Source of the DNA: Facklamia sp. 7083-14-GEN3
Lineage (GTDB): Bacteria; Bacillota; Bacilli; Lactobacillales; Aerococcaceae
DNA length: 64,000 nucleotides
NCBI RefSeq assembly: GCF_024742075.1
Contig: NZ_JANSGD010000001.1
Location: 310,001 to 374,000 of the forward strand
Direction of reading: 5' to 3'
Part shown: positions 1 through 7,806 of the stretch, piece by piece
Position numbering within the stretch: position 1 is the first letter of the stretch
How the letters are laid out: each line of letters starts with the position of its first letter
Translations under genes and position numbers: made by a program
The notes under the pieces: model-generated
What the model saw: only the letters and a program-made list of their open reading frames with translations
Database searches by the model: none
Told to the model about the DNA's origin: nothing

Positions 1-653
1 TTTATCTTTATACTGGTATCACATCAGTTGTCTCTGATGAATCAAATATTGGCTTTGTATTAGTCAATCTAAGAACTAAAGAAGCCACAATGTATAACTT
101 ATCAGCTGCTGAAGAGTTTTCTGCTATGGCTTCAGCTGAAGGATCTGTTCAAGAAAAAGGATATATTGCAACATTTCCTCTTTTAATTAACTTACAAGGC
201 AATCCTATGTATATTCTGACATTAAAAGACTCTTCCGGTCTTATTAAGAATTATAGTTTAGTAGATGTTCAAGATTATCAGAAAGTCTACATTGCTAGTA
301 ATATGACTCAGCTTATTCAGAAGTATGGGGAAGATAATCCCGTGGTTTTAGAGGCAATCAATGAAGATACACTTGAAAAAGTGACCGGACAAGTGGAGAA
401 AATCCAAGCGGTCATAAAAGAAGGGGAAACTTTCTATTATTTCATGCTTGATGGTAATGTTTATCAAGTCCCTGCAAAATTAAATGATTACTTACCTTTT
501 GTAGAAGAAGGACAAACAGTCACACTTAAATTAGATAATTTATCAAATATTCATTCAGTCGATTTGACGGAAATATTTGGGGATAAAGCGGCTCAAGAAG
601 AAGTGATTCAAACAAGTGAGGAAACAGATCCTCTGCTAGACAATGTGGAATAA
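1..653 (+). CDS. C-terminal part of a conserved Firmicutes protein of unknown function (5' truncated)
   Basis: The reading frame is open from base 3 through the window edge to the stop at 651-653, so the gene begins upstream; the ATG at 90 is internal, because the residues before it (YLYTGITSVVSDESNIGFV, read from base 3) continue the same protein. The visible part has no membrane segment or catalytic motif I can name. It looks like mixed beta-rich soluble sequence with an acidic tail. From memory it resembles the C-terminal half of Firmicutes proteins whose N-terminal half is membrane embedded, but I cannot confirm that here. An ABC exporter follows 28 bases later on the same strand. No function is assigned. 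Confidence 0.7.
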   Translation, partial: YLYTGITSVVSDESNIGFVLVNLRTKEATMYNLSAAEEFSAMASAEGSVQEKGYIATFPLLINLQGNPMYILTLKDSSGLIKNYSLVDVQDYQKVYIASNMTQLIQKYGEDNPVVLEAINEDTLEKVTGQVEKIQAVIKEGETFYYFMLDGNVYQVPAKLNDYLPFVEEGQTVTLKLDNLSNIHSVDLTEIFGDKAAQEEVIQTSEETDPLLDNVE

Positions 654-681
654 AGATAAAATAAGTTAAGGAGGGGATAAA

Positions 682-1590
682 ATGTTAGAGGTAAAAAATC
701 TATCGAAGAAATTTGGTGACTTTCAAGCAGTCGATAATGTTTCTTTTGATATTGAACCCGGTTCAATCATGGGCTTCATTGGCCCTAACGGTTCTGGAAA
801 AACAACTGTTTTTCGAATGATTTTGGATTTTTTGAATCCTGAACCAGGTGGACAGATTACTTGGAATCATCAACCGATTAATAAACAAATCTATAATTTA
901 GTAGGCTATTTGCCAGAGGAACGCGGTCTTTATGAAAAGATGACAATCGAACAGCAAATCATCTATTTCGCTAGCCTCAGAGGAATGAAATATCATGATA
1001 TTGATAGTCAAATCGATGAATGGATGGAAAAATTTGCAGTAAAAGGTAAACGGAAGGATAAAATTAATACGCTTTCCAAGGGAAACCAACAAAAAATTCA
1101 ATTAATTGCAACATTGATTCATCGACCAAAGTTGGTCATTTTAGACGAGCCATTTTCAGGTTTAGATCCAGTAAATGCCGATCTATTAAAACAAGGTATT
1201 TTAGAATTAAAAGAAGGCGGCTCGAGTATTATTTTTTCTAGTCATAATATGGAGAATGTTTCACAAATATGTGATAAATTGGCCATGATTCTCAATGGAG
1301 AACAAGTTCTATATGGTTCAATTAATGAAGTAAGAGATCAATTCGGACGTATTCGCATATATATTGAAAGTGATAAATGGAATGAAGCTAGTTTGTCAGA
1401 GATTGAAGGAGTAGACTCAGTAGTACGTACTAGTCCTAATCATTATACTTTAAATTTAAAAGAGGAATCATTCGGTCCTAGCATCTTCCAAACAATCACT
1501 CAAGGACAGTTTATTCCGATGTTCTCTCAGCAACCTCCAACCTTAGAAGAAATATTTAAGTTGAAAGTAGGTGACCGAATTCATGAATAA
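682..1590 (+). CDS. ABC transporter ATP-binding protein (YhaQ/NatA-like exporter ATPase)
   Basis: This 302-residue cytoplasmic ATPase probably powers the ABC-2 type permease encoded immediately downstream. Walker A is GPNGSGKT at about residues 34-41, the signature is the LSKGNQQK variant, and Walker B is LVILDEPFSGLDP. A C-terminal extension of about 80 residues beyond the nucleotide-binding domain is typical of the NatA/YhaQ subgroup. The start is an ATG preceded by AAGGAGG. The end overlaps the permease start by 8 bases, which indicates translational coupling. The substrate is unknown; relatives include sodium exporters and drug or peptide exporters, so the NatA label is only a family resemblance. 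Confidence 0.88.
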   Translation: MLEVKNLSKKFGDFQAVDNVSFDIEPGSIMGFIGPNGSGKTTVFRMILDFLNPEPGGQITWNHQPINKQIYNLVGYLPEERGLYEKMTIEQQIIYFASLRGMKYHDIDSQIDEWMEKFAVKGKRKDKINTLSKGNQQKIQLIATLIHRPKLVILDEPFSGLDPVNADLLKQGILELKEGGSSIIFSSHNMENVSQICDKLAMILNGEQVLYGSINEVRDQFGRIRIYIESDKWNEASLSEIEGVDSVVRTSPNHYTLNLKEESFGPSIFQTITQGQFIPMFSQQPPTLEEIFKLKVGDRIHE

Positions 1591-2929
1591 GATGTGGCTT
1601 GTAGCAAAAGAAGTTTATCGAAAAAACGTAAAGTCTTGGGCCTTTTTCTGGATGATAGCTGGACCTATTGTAATGGGATTAGTTATTTTAGCAATTGGTT
1701 ATTTCATATACCTTGATCAGTCTAGTTCATCCGTCGGTAATGTCGGTATTGTTTCAGAAAATACAGAAGTTAATCAATTGATTGCTGCAATTGAAGATGA
1801 GAATAATTACCAATTCGATTTAAATGAAAAGCAAGCTGAAGAAGCATTATTTTCTGAAGAAATTGATGGATACTTAGTAATTCAAGGAGAAAATGCAGAG
1901 GTTAACGCTAAGTTTTATCGTCATAATTCTGGTAAGAACATTGCAACTTATTCCATAGAGGAAGTACTTTCAGAATATCGTATTCAAAAACAAGCAGAAG
2001 CATTTAATTTAAATCAAGAAGAAGTCAACCAATTAAAAGATAGTGCTGTAGATATTGAAACCATTCGAATAAAATCTAACGACGACGGTGACGTCACAGA
2101 AGTTTCGGAAAATGATCCAGTAACAGCGGCTAAAATTGGGGTTGCTTATGTAGTGTGTTTTGTAGTCTTCATGTTCATTATGAATTACGTATCCATTGTT
2201 TCTCAAGAAATTGCGGCAGAAAAGGGATCTAAAATTATGGAAATTATATTATCGAGCATTTCAGCTACCCAGCATTTCTTAGGCAAGTTGATTGGAGTAG
2301 GCTTGGTGATTCTCACTCAACTAGTTATATATGGTATAATAGGAGTTATTATTTCTTATGTATCTGGCTTATTGTTAGCACAGTTTTTTGTAAACTCATC
2401 TGAGAGTATGGAAACTATTCAAGCTGGTTCACAAGCCATGAGTGAAAGTTTTGATCCTAGTATAATCAGCGATTACATTGCACAAGCAAAACCAGTCATA
2501 CTATATGGGATTTTGTTCGCTGTCATTGGAATTGCAATTTACTCAATTCTTGCTGCCTTCTTAGGTTCCTTGGTTTCTAAGACGGAAGATGTCAATAAAA
2601 TGATTACCCCTATCACCTTATTAGCAATAGCCGGCTTTTATATTGCCTTATATGGTATGCAGTCACCTAACTCAGCTATTGTTCGCTTAGGGTCTTACTT
2701 CCCCTTATTTACGCCTTTCATTATGCCTTTCCGTTTAGCTAATGATACGGTTGCCACAAGCGAGATATGGTTATCGGTTATAACTGCTATTATTTTCTTA
2801 GCTTTATCTGTTTGGCTATCAATTATGTTCTATAAATCAAATGTTTTAGTTTATAGTGAAAAAGGTTTGATTGGTACATTTAAGCAATCAATTGCTATTT
2901 GGAAAAACGAGAGAAAATCAGCTAAATAA
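1583..2929 (+). CDS. ABC-2 type transporter permease (YhaP/NatB-like)
   Basis: This is the membrane partner of the preceding ATPase, about 448 residues. It has one N-terminal membrane segment (roughly residues 20-45), a long extracytoplasmic region of about 120 residues, then a cluster of five or so C-terminal membrane segments, which is the ABC-2 NatB/YhaP arrangement. I chose the ATG at 1583 over the in-frame GTG at 1571, because the GTG lies inside a GTAGGTGA stretch that is better read as the ribosome binding site. It ends just before a strong hairpin terminator, so these two genes close a transcription unit. The exported substrate cannot be read from sequence. Confidence 0.85.
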   Translation: MNKMWLVAKEVYRKNVKSWAFFWMIAGPIVMGLVILAIGYFIYLDQSSSSVGNVGIVSENTEVNQLIAAIEDENNYQFDLNEKQAEEALFSEEIDGYLVIQGENAEVNAKFYRHNSGKNIATYSIEEVLSEYRIQKQAEAFNLNQEEVNQLKDSAVDIETIRIKSNDDGDVTEVSENDPVTAAKIGVAYVVCFVVFMFIMNYVSIVSQEIAAEKGSKIMEIILSSISATQHFLGKLIGVGLVILTQLVIYGIIGVIISYVSGLLLAQFFVNSSESMETIQAGSQAMSESFDPSIISDYIAQAKPVILYGILFAVIGIAIYSILAAFLGSLVSKTEDVNKMITPITLLAIAGFYIALYGMQSPNSAIVRLGSYFPLFTPFIMPFRLANDTVATSEIWLSVITAIIFLALSVWLSIMFYKSNVLVYSEKGLIGTFKQSIAIWKNERKSAK

Positions 2930-2940
2930 ATTAGATATAT

Positions 2941-2990
2941 AAAGTCTACATCAATCAGCAATACTGATTGATGTAGACTTTAGTTATTTT
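2941..2990 (+). terminator. Rho-independent terminator after the ABC exporter
   Basis: A perfect 18-bp inverted repeat (2941-2958 and 2964-2981) with a 5-base loop is followed by a T-rich stretch. It separates the ABC exporter from murI. The arms carry flanking A and T runs, so it could also act on the other strand. Confidence 0.9.
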
Positions 2991-3072
2991 ATTAGAAAAA
3001 TTCGAAGGCTCACATTCATTCTTTTTCTTCAAGGATATGTTAAAATAATAGTTGTGAAGTGAGGAGATTTTT

Positions 3073-3921
3073 ATGAAAGAATTACCTATTGGTTTTATTG
3101 ATTCAGGATTTGGAGGCTTAACAGTTGTTAAGCAAAGTTTAAAGCAACTTCCTAATGAATCGATCCTTTTTATTGGTGATAATGCTCGTTGTCCATATGG
3201 ACCAAGACCTTTAACTGAAGTAAAAAAATATATCTGGCAATTAAGTAACTTTTTGCGTGAAAAAGGTATAAAAATGCTTGTAATCGCTTGCAACACTGGG
3301 ACTGCTGCTGCTTTAGAAGATCTAAAAGAAACACTACCCATACCAGTTGTAGGTGTTATAGCTCCCGGTAGTCGGGCTGCCATTATCCAAACTACTAATA
3401 ATAAAATAGGTGTTATTGGAACTGTCGGGACCATTCAGAGTCAAATTTACGAAAAAACTATTATCAATAAAACAAATGATGTCATCGTTAAGGGCTTAGC
3501 ATGTCCTTCTTTTGTTGACATGGTAGAAAAGGGTCAGATACATAATAGTCAAGCTAAAGATAAAGTTTCTAAAGAGTTGTCTCCGATATTAGAAGAAAGA
3601 ATTGATACACTAGTTCTTGGTTGCACGCACTATCCGCTCATGCGCGATTTAATTCAAGAAGTAGTGGGTCCTAATGTTCATTTGATTGATTCAGGGGTTG
3701 AAACAATTAATGATGTCAGCATGCTATTGGATTATTTTAATCTGAGTAGAACTGCAAATGATGCCTCTATCCAACCTCCCACTCAAACTTTTTACACAAC
3801 AGGTGATATTGATCATTTTGATCGAATGGCAAGTGACTGGTTAGGAATAGAAAATCTAGATATTAGAAAATGCGAGATAAAAGGAGAAGTAATTTATGAA
3901 ACTGATTATAGCAAGTCATAA
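3073..3921 (+). CDS. murI: Glutamate racemase
   Basis: It interconverts L- and D-glutamate and supplies D-glutamate for peptidoglycan precursors in the cytoplasm. The protein is 282 residues, a normal length. The N-terminus has the racemase signature PIGFIDSGFGG, and the two catalytic cysteines are in IACNTGTAAA (residues about 74-83) and LGCTHYPL (about 185-192). The first motif has Gly where many family members have Ala. The ATG follows GTGAGGAG. The gene overlaps rdgB by 26 bases and heads a four-gene operon, an order common in enterococci and relatives. A weak TAAAAT at 3041-3046 could be the -10 element. Confidence 0.95.
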   Translation: MKELPIGFIDSGFGGLTVVKQSLKQLPNESILFIGDNARCPYGPRPLTEVKKYIWQLSNFLREKGIKMLVIACNTGTAAALEDLKETLPIPVVGVIAPGSRAAIIQTTNNKIGVIGTVGTIQSQIYEKTIINKTNDVIVKGLACPSFVDMVEKGQIHNSQAKDKVSKELSPILEERIDTLVLGCTHYPLMRDLIQEVVGPNVHLIDSGVETINDVSMLLDYFNLSRTANDASIQPPTQTFYTTGDIDHFDRMASDWLGIENLDIRKCEIKGEVIYETDYSKS

Positions 3922-4492
3922 TCCAGGAAAAATAGCTGAGTTTAAATCGCTTTTTGAATCTTTTGATTTACAAGTTCAGTCTTTACTCGATTTTCCAGAA
4001 ATCCCAGAAATTGAAGAAACAGGAACAACCTTTGAAGAGAATGCACGTTTAAAAGCCGAAACGATTGCTAAAGAAATGAATTGTTTAGCTTTGTCTGATG
4101 ATTCTGGACTATGTGTCCCAATCTTGAATAATGAACCAGGTGTATATTCAGCTCGTTATGCTGGAGAAGAAAAAGATGATGAAAAGAATCGTCTGAAACT
4201 TTTAGAAAAATTAAAAGGATTGGATGGCGATCAACGTAAAGCTTATTTCACAACCGTTATTGTGTTAGCAAGTCCTCAAAAGGATTCATTAGTGGTTGAA
4301 GGAAATGTAGAAGGAATTATCACTAAAGAACCTATTGGTGAAGGCGGTTTTGGCTATGATTCACTTTTTTATTACCCTGCAGATCAACAAACCTTTGCGC
4401 AAATCTCTGCGGAACGTAAGAACCAAATTTCTCACAGAGGCCAAGCAGTGGAGAAGTTGAAAGAAAAATTAAATGATTGGTTGGAGGGATAG
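3896..4492 (+). CDS. rdgB: XTP/dITP diphosphatase (non-canonical purine NTP pyrophosphatase)
   Basis: This is a Ham1/RdgB family house-cleaning enzyme that hydrolyses ITP, dITP and XTP to monophosphates, keeping deaminated purines out of DNA and RNA. The protein is 198 residues, the usual length. It starts with the nucleotide-binding SHNPGKIAEF motif and has the central LSDDSGLCV stretch and the GEGGFGYDSLFY motif. The ATG at 3896 lies inside the end of murI and has an AAGGAGA site inside the murI coding sequence, so the two are translationally coupled. The stop is 2 bases before the next start. Confidence 0.95.
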   Translation: MKLIIASHNPGKIAEFKSLFESFDLQVQSLLDFPEIPEIEETGTTFEENARLKAETIAKEMNCLALSDDSGLCVPILNNEPGVYSARYAGEEKDDEKNRLKLLEKLKGLDGDQRKAYFTTVIVLASPQKDSLVVEGNVEGIITKEPIGEGGFGYDSLFYYPADQQTFAQISAERKNQISHRGQAVEKLKEKLNDWLEG

Positions 4493-4494
4493 GG

Positions 4495-5022
4495 ATGAAA
4501 TTGTTAGTTTTAAGTGACAATCATGGAAATTATTCTATTGTAAAAAACATCATTCAGCAGTTTAGAGATAAAGTCGATTACATTATTCATTGTGGTGATT
4601 CAGAATTTTCATTTGATGATCCTATATGGCAATCTGTCGATGTTAAAGTAGCAGGGAATATGGATTTTTCTCCAGGCTATCCAACTAGTGAAATTCTATC
4701 GACCCCTATGGGCAAAATTTTGGTTACTCATGGTCATTTGTATCAAGTAAATCAAGGAAATATCAATCTTTTAGAATTAGCTTTACAAAAGAATGCCAAA
4801 TATGTTTTCCACGGCCATACACATCGCCTATATGCTGAAATGAAGCGAGGAGTATTATTTATGAACCCTGGTTCTATAGCCCAAGCAAGGGGTGAAATTC
4901 AAGAAAAAACATTTGCTATTGTTGAAATTTCCAATGAATTTATTAAGGTTGATTATTACAATCCACATGCAATTCAGTTAGAAGACTTGTCTTATTATTT
5001 TAAATTAGATGGAGCTGATTGA
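4495..5022 (+). CDS. YfcE/MJ0936 family phosphodiesterase (metallophosphatase)
   Basis: This is a small calcineurin-like metallophosphoesterase of 175 residues. Metal-ligand motifs are visible in order: SDNHGN near residue 7, HCGDSE near 35, GNMD, VTHGH and HGHTHR. The physiological substrate in this family is uncertain. I used the ATG at 4495, spaced 7 bases from GGAGGG, rather than the in-frame TTG at 4477, which precedes the ribosome binding site. It lies between rdgB and cbpB, as in other Lactobacillales, with a 2-base gap upstream and an overlap downstream. Confidence 0.88.
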   Translation: MKLLVLSDNHGNYSIVKNIIQQFRDKVDYIIHCGDSEFSFDDPIWQSVDVKVAGNMDFSPGYPTSEILSTPMGKILVTHGHLYQVNQGNINLLELALQKNAKYVFHGHTHRLYAEMKRGVLFMNPGSIAQARGEIQEKTFAIVEISNEFIKVDYYNPHAIQLEDLSYYFKLDGAD

Positions 5023-5531
5023 TCTTGATAGATCCTAACTTATCAAAACATATTGTTGAAAATCTTAAGGAAGTTATTATCCCAGCTGATAATGTAGCCT
5101 ATCTTTATGACTTTAATTCATTAATCCATGGCTTACTAGTACTTAATCAAGTTGACTATTCCATGATTCCAGTAGTTAACCAACATGGTCAAATAGTTGG
5201 TTTGGTAAGTATTAATATGATCGTTAAAGAAGCTATAACTTTAGAAGATATTGATCTTGACAACTTAAATAACAAACTGATAAAACATTTAGATTTAAGG
5301 AAACCGGAATTTATAACGATGAATGAAAAGTTAGAATCAATTTTGCATAAATTGGTCGATAATAATTTTTTATGTGTGGTAGAAAACCATGTTGAAAAAA
5401 AATTCATTGGTATTATTACTCGGAATATGATTTTAAAGCGAATAAATGCGTTCTTACATCGTACCAGTTTAAAAGAGTTAAGGGTTTCAAACTATCAACA
5501 AAGCCGTGAGAAAAAAATAATAAATAAATAG
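5019..5531 (+). CDS. cbpB: CBS-domain protein, CbpB/DarB-type c-di-AMP sensor
   Basis: This 170-residue protein has a tandem CBS-domain pair: the first spans roughly residues 20-75 with YSMIPVVNQHGQIVGLVS, the second roughly 90-150 with FIGIITRNMILK. Size, position after murI-rdgB-yfcE and sequence pattern match the CbpB/DarB (YkuL) family, which binds c-di-AMP and, when unliganded, stimulates Rel and pyruvate carboxylase in Bacillus or Listeria. No ATG is available. The TTG at 5019 overlaps the preceding stop (TTGA), and an in-frame TTG at 5025 is equally possible given GGAG at 5011. The naming is family inference and the partner is not shown by sequence. Confidence 0.75.
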   Translation: MILIDPNLSKHIVENLKEVIIPADNVAYLYDFNSLIHGLLVLNQVDYSMIPVVNQHGQIVGLVSINMIVKEAITLEDIDLDNLNNKLIKHLDLRKPEFITMNEKLESILHKLVDNNFLCVVENHVEKKFIGIITRNMILKRINAFLHRTSLKELRVSNYQQSREKKIINK

Positions 5532-5552
5532 GCCGCTTTTAAGCCCTTATCT

Positions 5553-5581
5553 TTGAGTTAAATACGCTTTCATGCTATATT
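5553..5581 (+). promoter_or_regulatory. Sigma-A promoter for ytxG-ytxH
   Basis: TTGAGT (5553-5558), a 17-base spacer and TATATT (5576-5581) with an extended -10 TG at 5573. It lies 33 bases upstream of the ytxG start. Confidence 0.7.
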
Positions 5582-5613
5582 TAAGATAATAATTTAGCAA
5601 AGGAGGATAATAT

Positions 5614-6168
5614 ATGACAATTGGTCAAATTGCAGCCATGATTGCAGCTTTAGCCTTTGCAATTCTTGTTGTATTCTTATCAATGACCTTGATTAAAATT
5701 GGAGATATTCTAACGAATCTTAAGGAAACGGTGAGTAAGTTAAATAATACCATTGATGTTGTAACTAAAGATGTTGATCATCTATCAATTGAGGTGGAGG
5801 GTTTACTTAATAAATCAAATACGCTTGTAGATGATTTAAATGGTAAGTTAGGAAAAACTGATCCATTGTTTACTGCCATCGGTGATGTCGGAACATCAGT
5901 CTCAGAATTAAATGACTCGACAAAAGAGATGACATCAAATTTTGTTTCAAATATGCTTAAGAAGAACAAGAAAAAATCACCAATTGATTCCATTCAGAAA
6001 GCATCAAGAATGGTTAATCGACTCAAAGTGAAGCCACAAGTTAAAAAGTCTGAAACCATGGCCAAAGTTCCAGTTAAGCAAGAAAATAGAAGTTTAGATT
6101 CCTTCATTCAAGGAAAACCTTCTAAAACAGCTGGTGAGATTTCAATTAATTTAAAGGAGGCAAAATAG
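5614..6168 (+). CDS. DUF948 family membrane-anchored protein (YtxG-like)
   Basis: This is a 184-residue protein with one N-terminal membrane segment (about residues 7-28), followed by a predicted coiled-coil region with regular heptad-like hydrophobics (about 35-110) and a basic, low-complexity tail rich in Lys. This is the DUF948/YtxG architecture. In Bacillus ytxG-ytxH are general-stress genes next to ccpA. Here the same order ytxG-ytxH-ccpA is kept, though driven by a sigma-A-like promoter. The start follows AAAGGAGG. The molecular function is unknown. Confidence 0.85.
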   Translation: MTIGQIAAMIAALAFAILVVFLSMTLIKIGDILTNLKETVSKLNNTIDVVTKDVDHLSIEVEGLLNKSNTLVDDLNGKLGKTDPLFTAIGDVGTSVSELNDSTKEMTSNFVSNMLKKNKKKSPIDSIQKASRMVNRLKVKPQVKKSETMAKVPVKQENRSLDSFIQGKPSKTAGEISINLKEAK

Positions 6169-6169
6169 T

Positions 6170-6604
6170 ATGAAAAATAATGATGGATTTTTAGCGGGTG
6201 CTTTATTAGGCGCTCTTATTGGAGGAGCAGCGGCTCTTTTATACGCTCCGAAATCAGGTAGAGAATTGCGTGAAGATTTAAATGAAGAATTAGATTATTG
6301 GATTGATCGTGCCAATGATTATACAGACTACGCTGTAGAAAGAGGCGTGGAGATGTATGATGCAGCTTCTGATGCGGGTGAAGATATCCGTGTAAATCTT
6401 AAGACTTCAGCTGATCAAATTAAGCGTTCTGCTGAAGAACTAAAGAAAGAAGCAAGCAAAGAATGGGATCATGTTAAAGAAGATCTCAGTCAATCTAAGG
6501 ACATTTTGAGTGCAAAGATTGAAGATATTGAAGTTGATACCAAAGAGGAATTAAAAGGCGTGAAAAAAGAAGTTGAGAAAAAAACTGACGAACTTCTAAA
6601 ATAA
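6170..6604 (+). CDS. YtxH domain-containing protein (GvpP/YtxH family)
   Basis: A 144-residue protein. The N-terminus has a glycine- and alanine-rich membrane segment (residues about 6-25) ending in the family hallmark LLYAPKSGRELR, followed by a highly charged, amphipathic helical tail of about 110 residues with repeated Lys/Glu/Asp. Its start is 1 base after the ytxG stop with AAAGGAGG inside ytxG, so the two are co-translated. A hairpin terminator follows. It is probably a membrane-associated stress protein; the biochemical role is not established. Confidence 0.87.
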   Translation: MKNNDGFLAGALLGALIGGAAALLYAPKSGRELREDLNEELDYWIDRANDYTDYAVERGVEMYDAASDAGEDIRVNLKTSADQIKRSAEELKKEASKEWDHVKEDLSQSKDILSAKIEDIEVDTKEELKGVKKEVEKKTDELLK

Positions 6605-6607
6605 ATT

Positions 6608-6637
6608 AAAACCTCCCTTAAATAGGGAGGTTTTAAT
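6608..6637 (+). terminator. Terminator after ytxH
   Basis: An 11-bp inverted repeat (6608-6618 with 6624-6634), 5-base loop, then TTTAATTT-type sequence. It separates ytxH from ccpA. Confidence 0.88.
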
Positions 6638-6672
6638 TTGTGAAAAAACTGTGAAAACTTGAGAATAAAGCT

Positions 6673-6686
6673 AGAAAACGCTTGCA
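6673..6686 (+). promoter_or_regulatory. cre site (CcpA operator) in the ccpA promoter
   Basis: AGAAAACGCTTGCA matches the cre consensus TGWAARCGYTWNCW at 13 of 14 positions. It overlaps the -35 element of the ccpA promoter (6682-6687), which would allow CcpA to repress its own gene. Confidence 0.75.
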
Positions 6687-6710
6687 CTTACTGTCTGCTT
6701 ATGTTAAATT
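6682..6710 (+). promoter_or_regulatory. ccpA promoter
   Basis: TTGCAC (6682-6687), a 17-base spacer, TAAATT (6705-6710) with extended -10 TG at 6702-6703. It lies 37 bases upstream of the ccpA ATG. Confidence 0.75.
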
Positions 6711-6747
6711 ACAAAGAGTAAATTAAAATTTTGAAAGAAGGGTAGGC

Positions 6748-7752
6748 ATGGAAAAACAAACAATTACAATATATGATGTAGCTCGTGAAGCTGGCGTATC
6801 GATGGCAACTGTCTCTCGAGTTGTAAATGGTAATCCCAATGTAAAACCTAGTACACGAAAAAAAGTCTCAGAAGTGATAGAGCGTTTAGATTATAGACCT
6901 AACGCGGTAGCGCGAGGCCTAGCAAGTAAAAAAACTACCACTGTGGGAGTCATTATTCCTAACATTACCAATATCTTCTTTTCTGCGTTAGCACGTGGAA
7001 TTGATGATATAGCTGCTATGTACAAATATGATATAATTTTAGCAAATGCCGATGAAAGTGTCGACAAAGAAATTAATGTTTTCAATAATCTTCTAGCTAA
7101 GCAAGTAGATGGTATTATCTATATGGGCTACAATGTTGGTGAAGAACTAAAGTCATTAATTAAGACTTCAAGAACACCTGTTGTTATAGCAGGTATGGTT
7201 AGTGAAGACCCTGAGCTCTATACCGTTTCAATTGACATTCGTTTAGCGATTGAAGAAATGACTGAATTTTTACTTCAAAGAGGTAAAAGACCAGCTATTA
7301 TTACCGACTCTGAAAACTTTTATGTCAATCGCGTGCATCGAATTCCTGGCTATAAATCAGCATTAGCAAAGCACAATATTGCGGTTGATGAAGATTTGAT
7401 TATCCAAAGTGACTTTACTGATGATGAAGGAGATATTATTGTTGACCAATTGTTAGCCGCTAAGGCGAGTGGTGTGATTGCAACAAAAGACTTCTTAGCA
7501 GTAGCGATTTTAAATGCGCTTACTGATAGAAATATTAAAGTTCCTGAAGATTTCCAAGTGCTTACCAGCAAAAACTCAGTACTGACTAAATATTCCCGTC
7601 CTCAACTATCATCTTTACAATATCCTTTATATGATGTTGGAGCGGTGGCAATGCGCTTGTTAACAAAAATCATGAATGATGAGGGCATCGAACAGCGTCA
7701 AATCATTCTACCTCATAAATTAGTACACCGTGGATCAACCCTTAGTGAATAA
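6748..7752 (+). CDS. ccpA: Catabolite control protein A
   Basis: A LacI/GalR-family regulator of 334 residues, full length. The N-terminal helix-turn-helix is at residues 5-28 (TIYDVAREAGVSMATVSRVV), followed by the hinge (RPNAVARGLASKKT) and a periplasmic-binding-protein-like effector domain. In Firmicutes CcpA binds cre sites together with HPr-Ser-P for carbon catabolite control. The adjacent ytxGH genes and the near-perfect cre in its own promoter support CcpA over other LacI paralogues. A second cre-like site lies upstream of arcA at 28348, so the arginine deiminase operon is a likely target. A palindromic bidirectional terminator follows. Confidence 0.95.
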   Translation: MEKQTITIYDVAREAGVSMATVSRVVNGNPNVKPSTRKKVSEVIERLDYRPNAVARGLASKKTTTVGVIIPNITNIFFSALARGIDDIAAMYKYDIILANADESVDKEINVFNNLLAKQVDGIIYMGYNVGEELKSLIKTSRTPVVIAGMVSEDPELYTVSIDIRLAIEEMTEFLLQRGKRPAIITDSENFYVNRVHRIPGYKSALAKHNIAVDEDLIIQSDFTDDEGDIIVDQLLAAKASGVIATKDFLAVAILNALTDRNIKVPEDFQVLTSKNSVLTKYSRPQLSSLQYPLYDVGAVAMRLLTKIMNDEGIEQRQIILPHKLVHRGSTLSE

Positions 7753-7760
7753 AAAACAAT

Positions 7761-7798
7761 AAAAAAGCTATGAGTTTAAACTCATAGCTTTTTTATTT
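7761..7798. terminator. Bidirectional terminator between ccpA and the penicillin-binding protein gene
   Basis: A perfect inverted repeat with arms 7761-7777 and 7778-7794, with A6 and T6 on the flanks. It serves the convergent ccpA (plus) and PBP (minus) genes. Confidence 0.92.
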
Positions 7799-7806
7799 TA
7801 GCAAAT

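Noticed and set aside
2955-3434. 159-residue open frame on the minus strand over murI
   Set aside because: It is antisense to a clear glutamate racemase, has no family motif and no ribosome binding site, and crosses a terminator.
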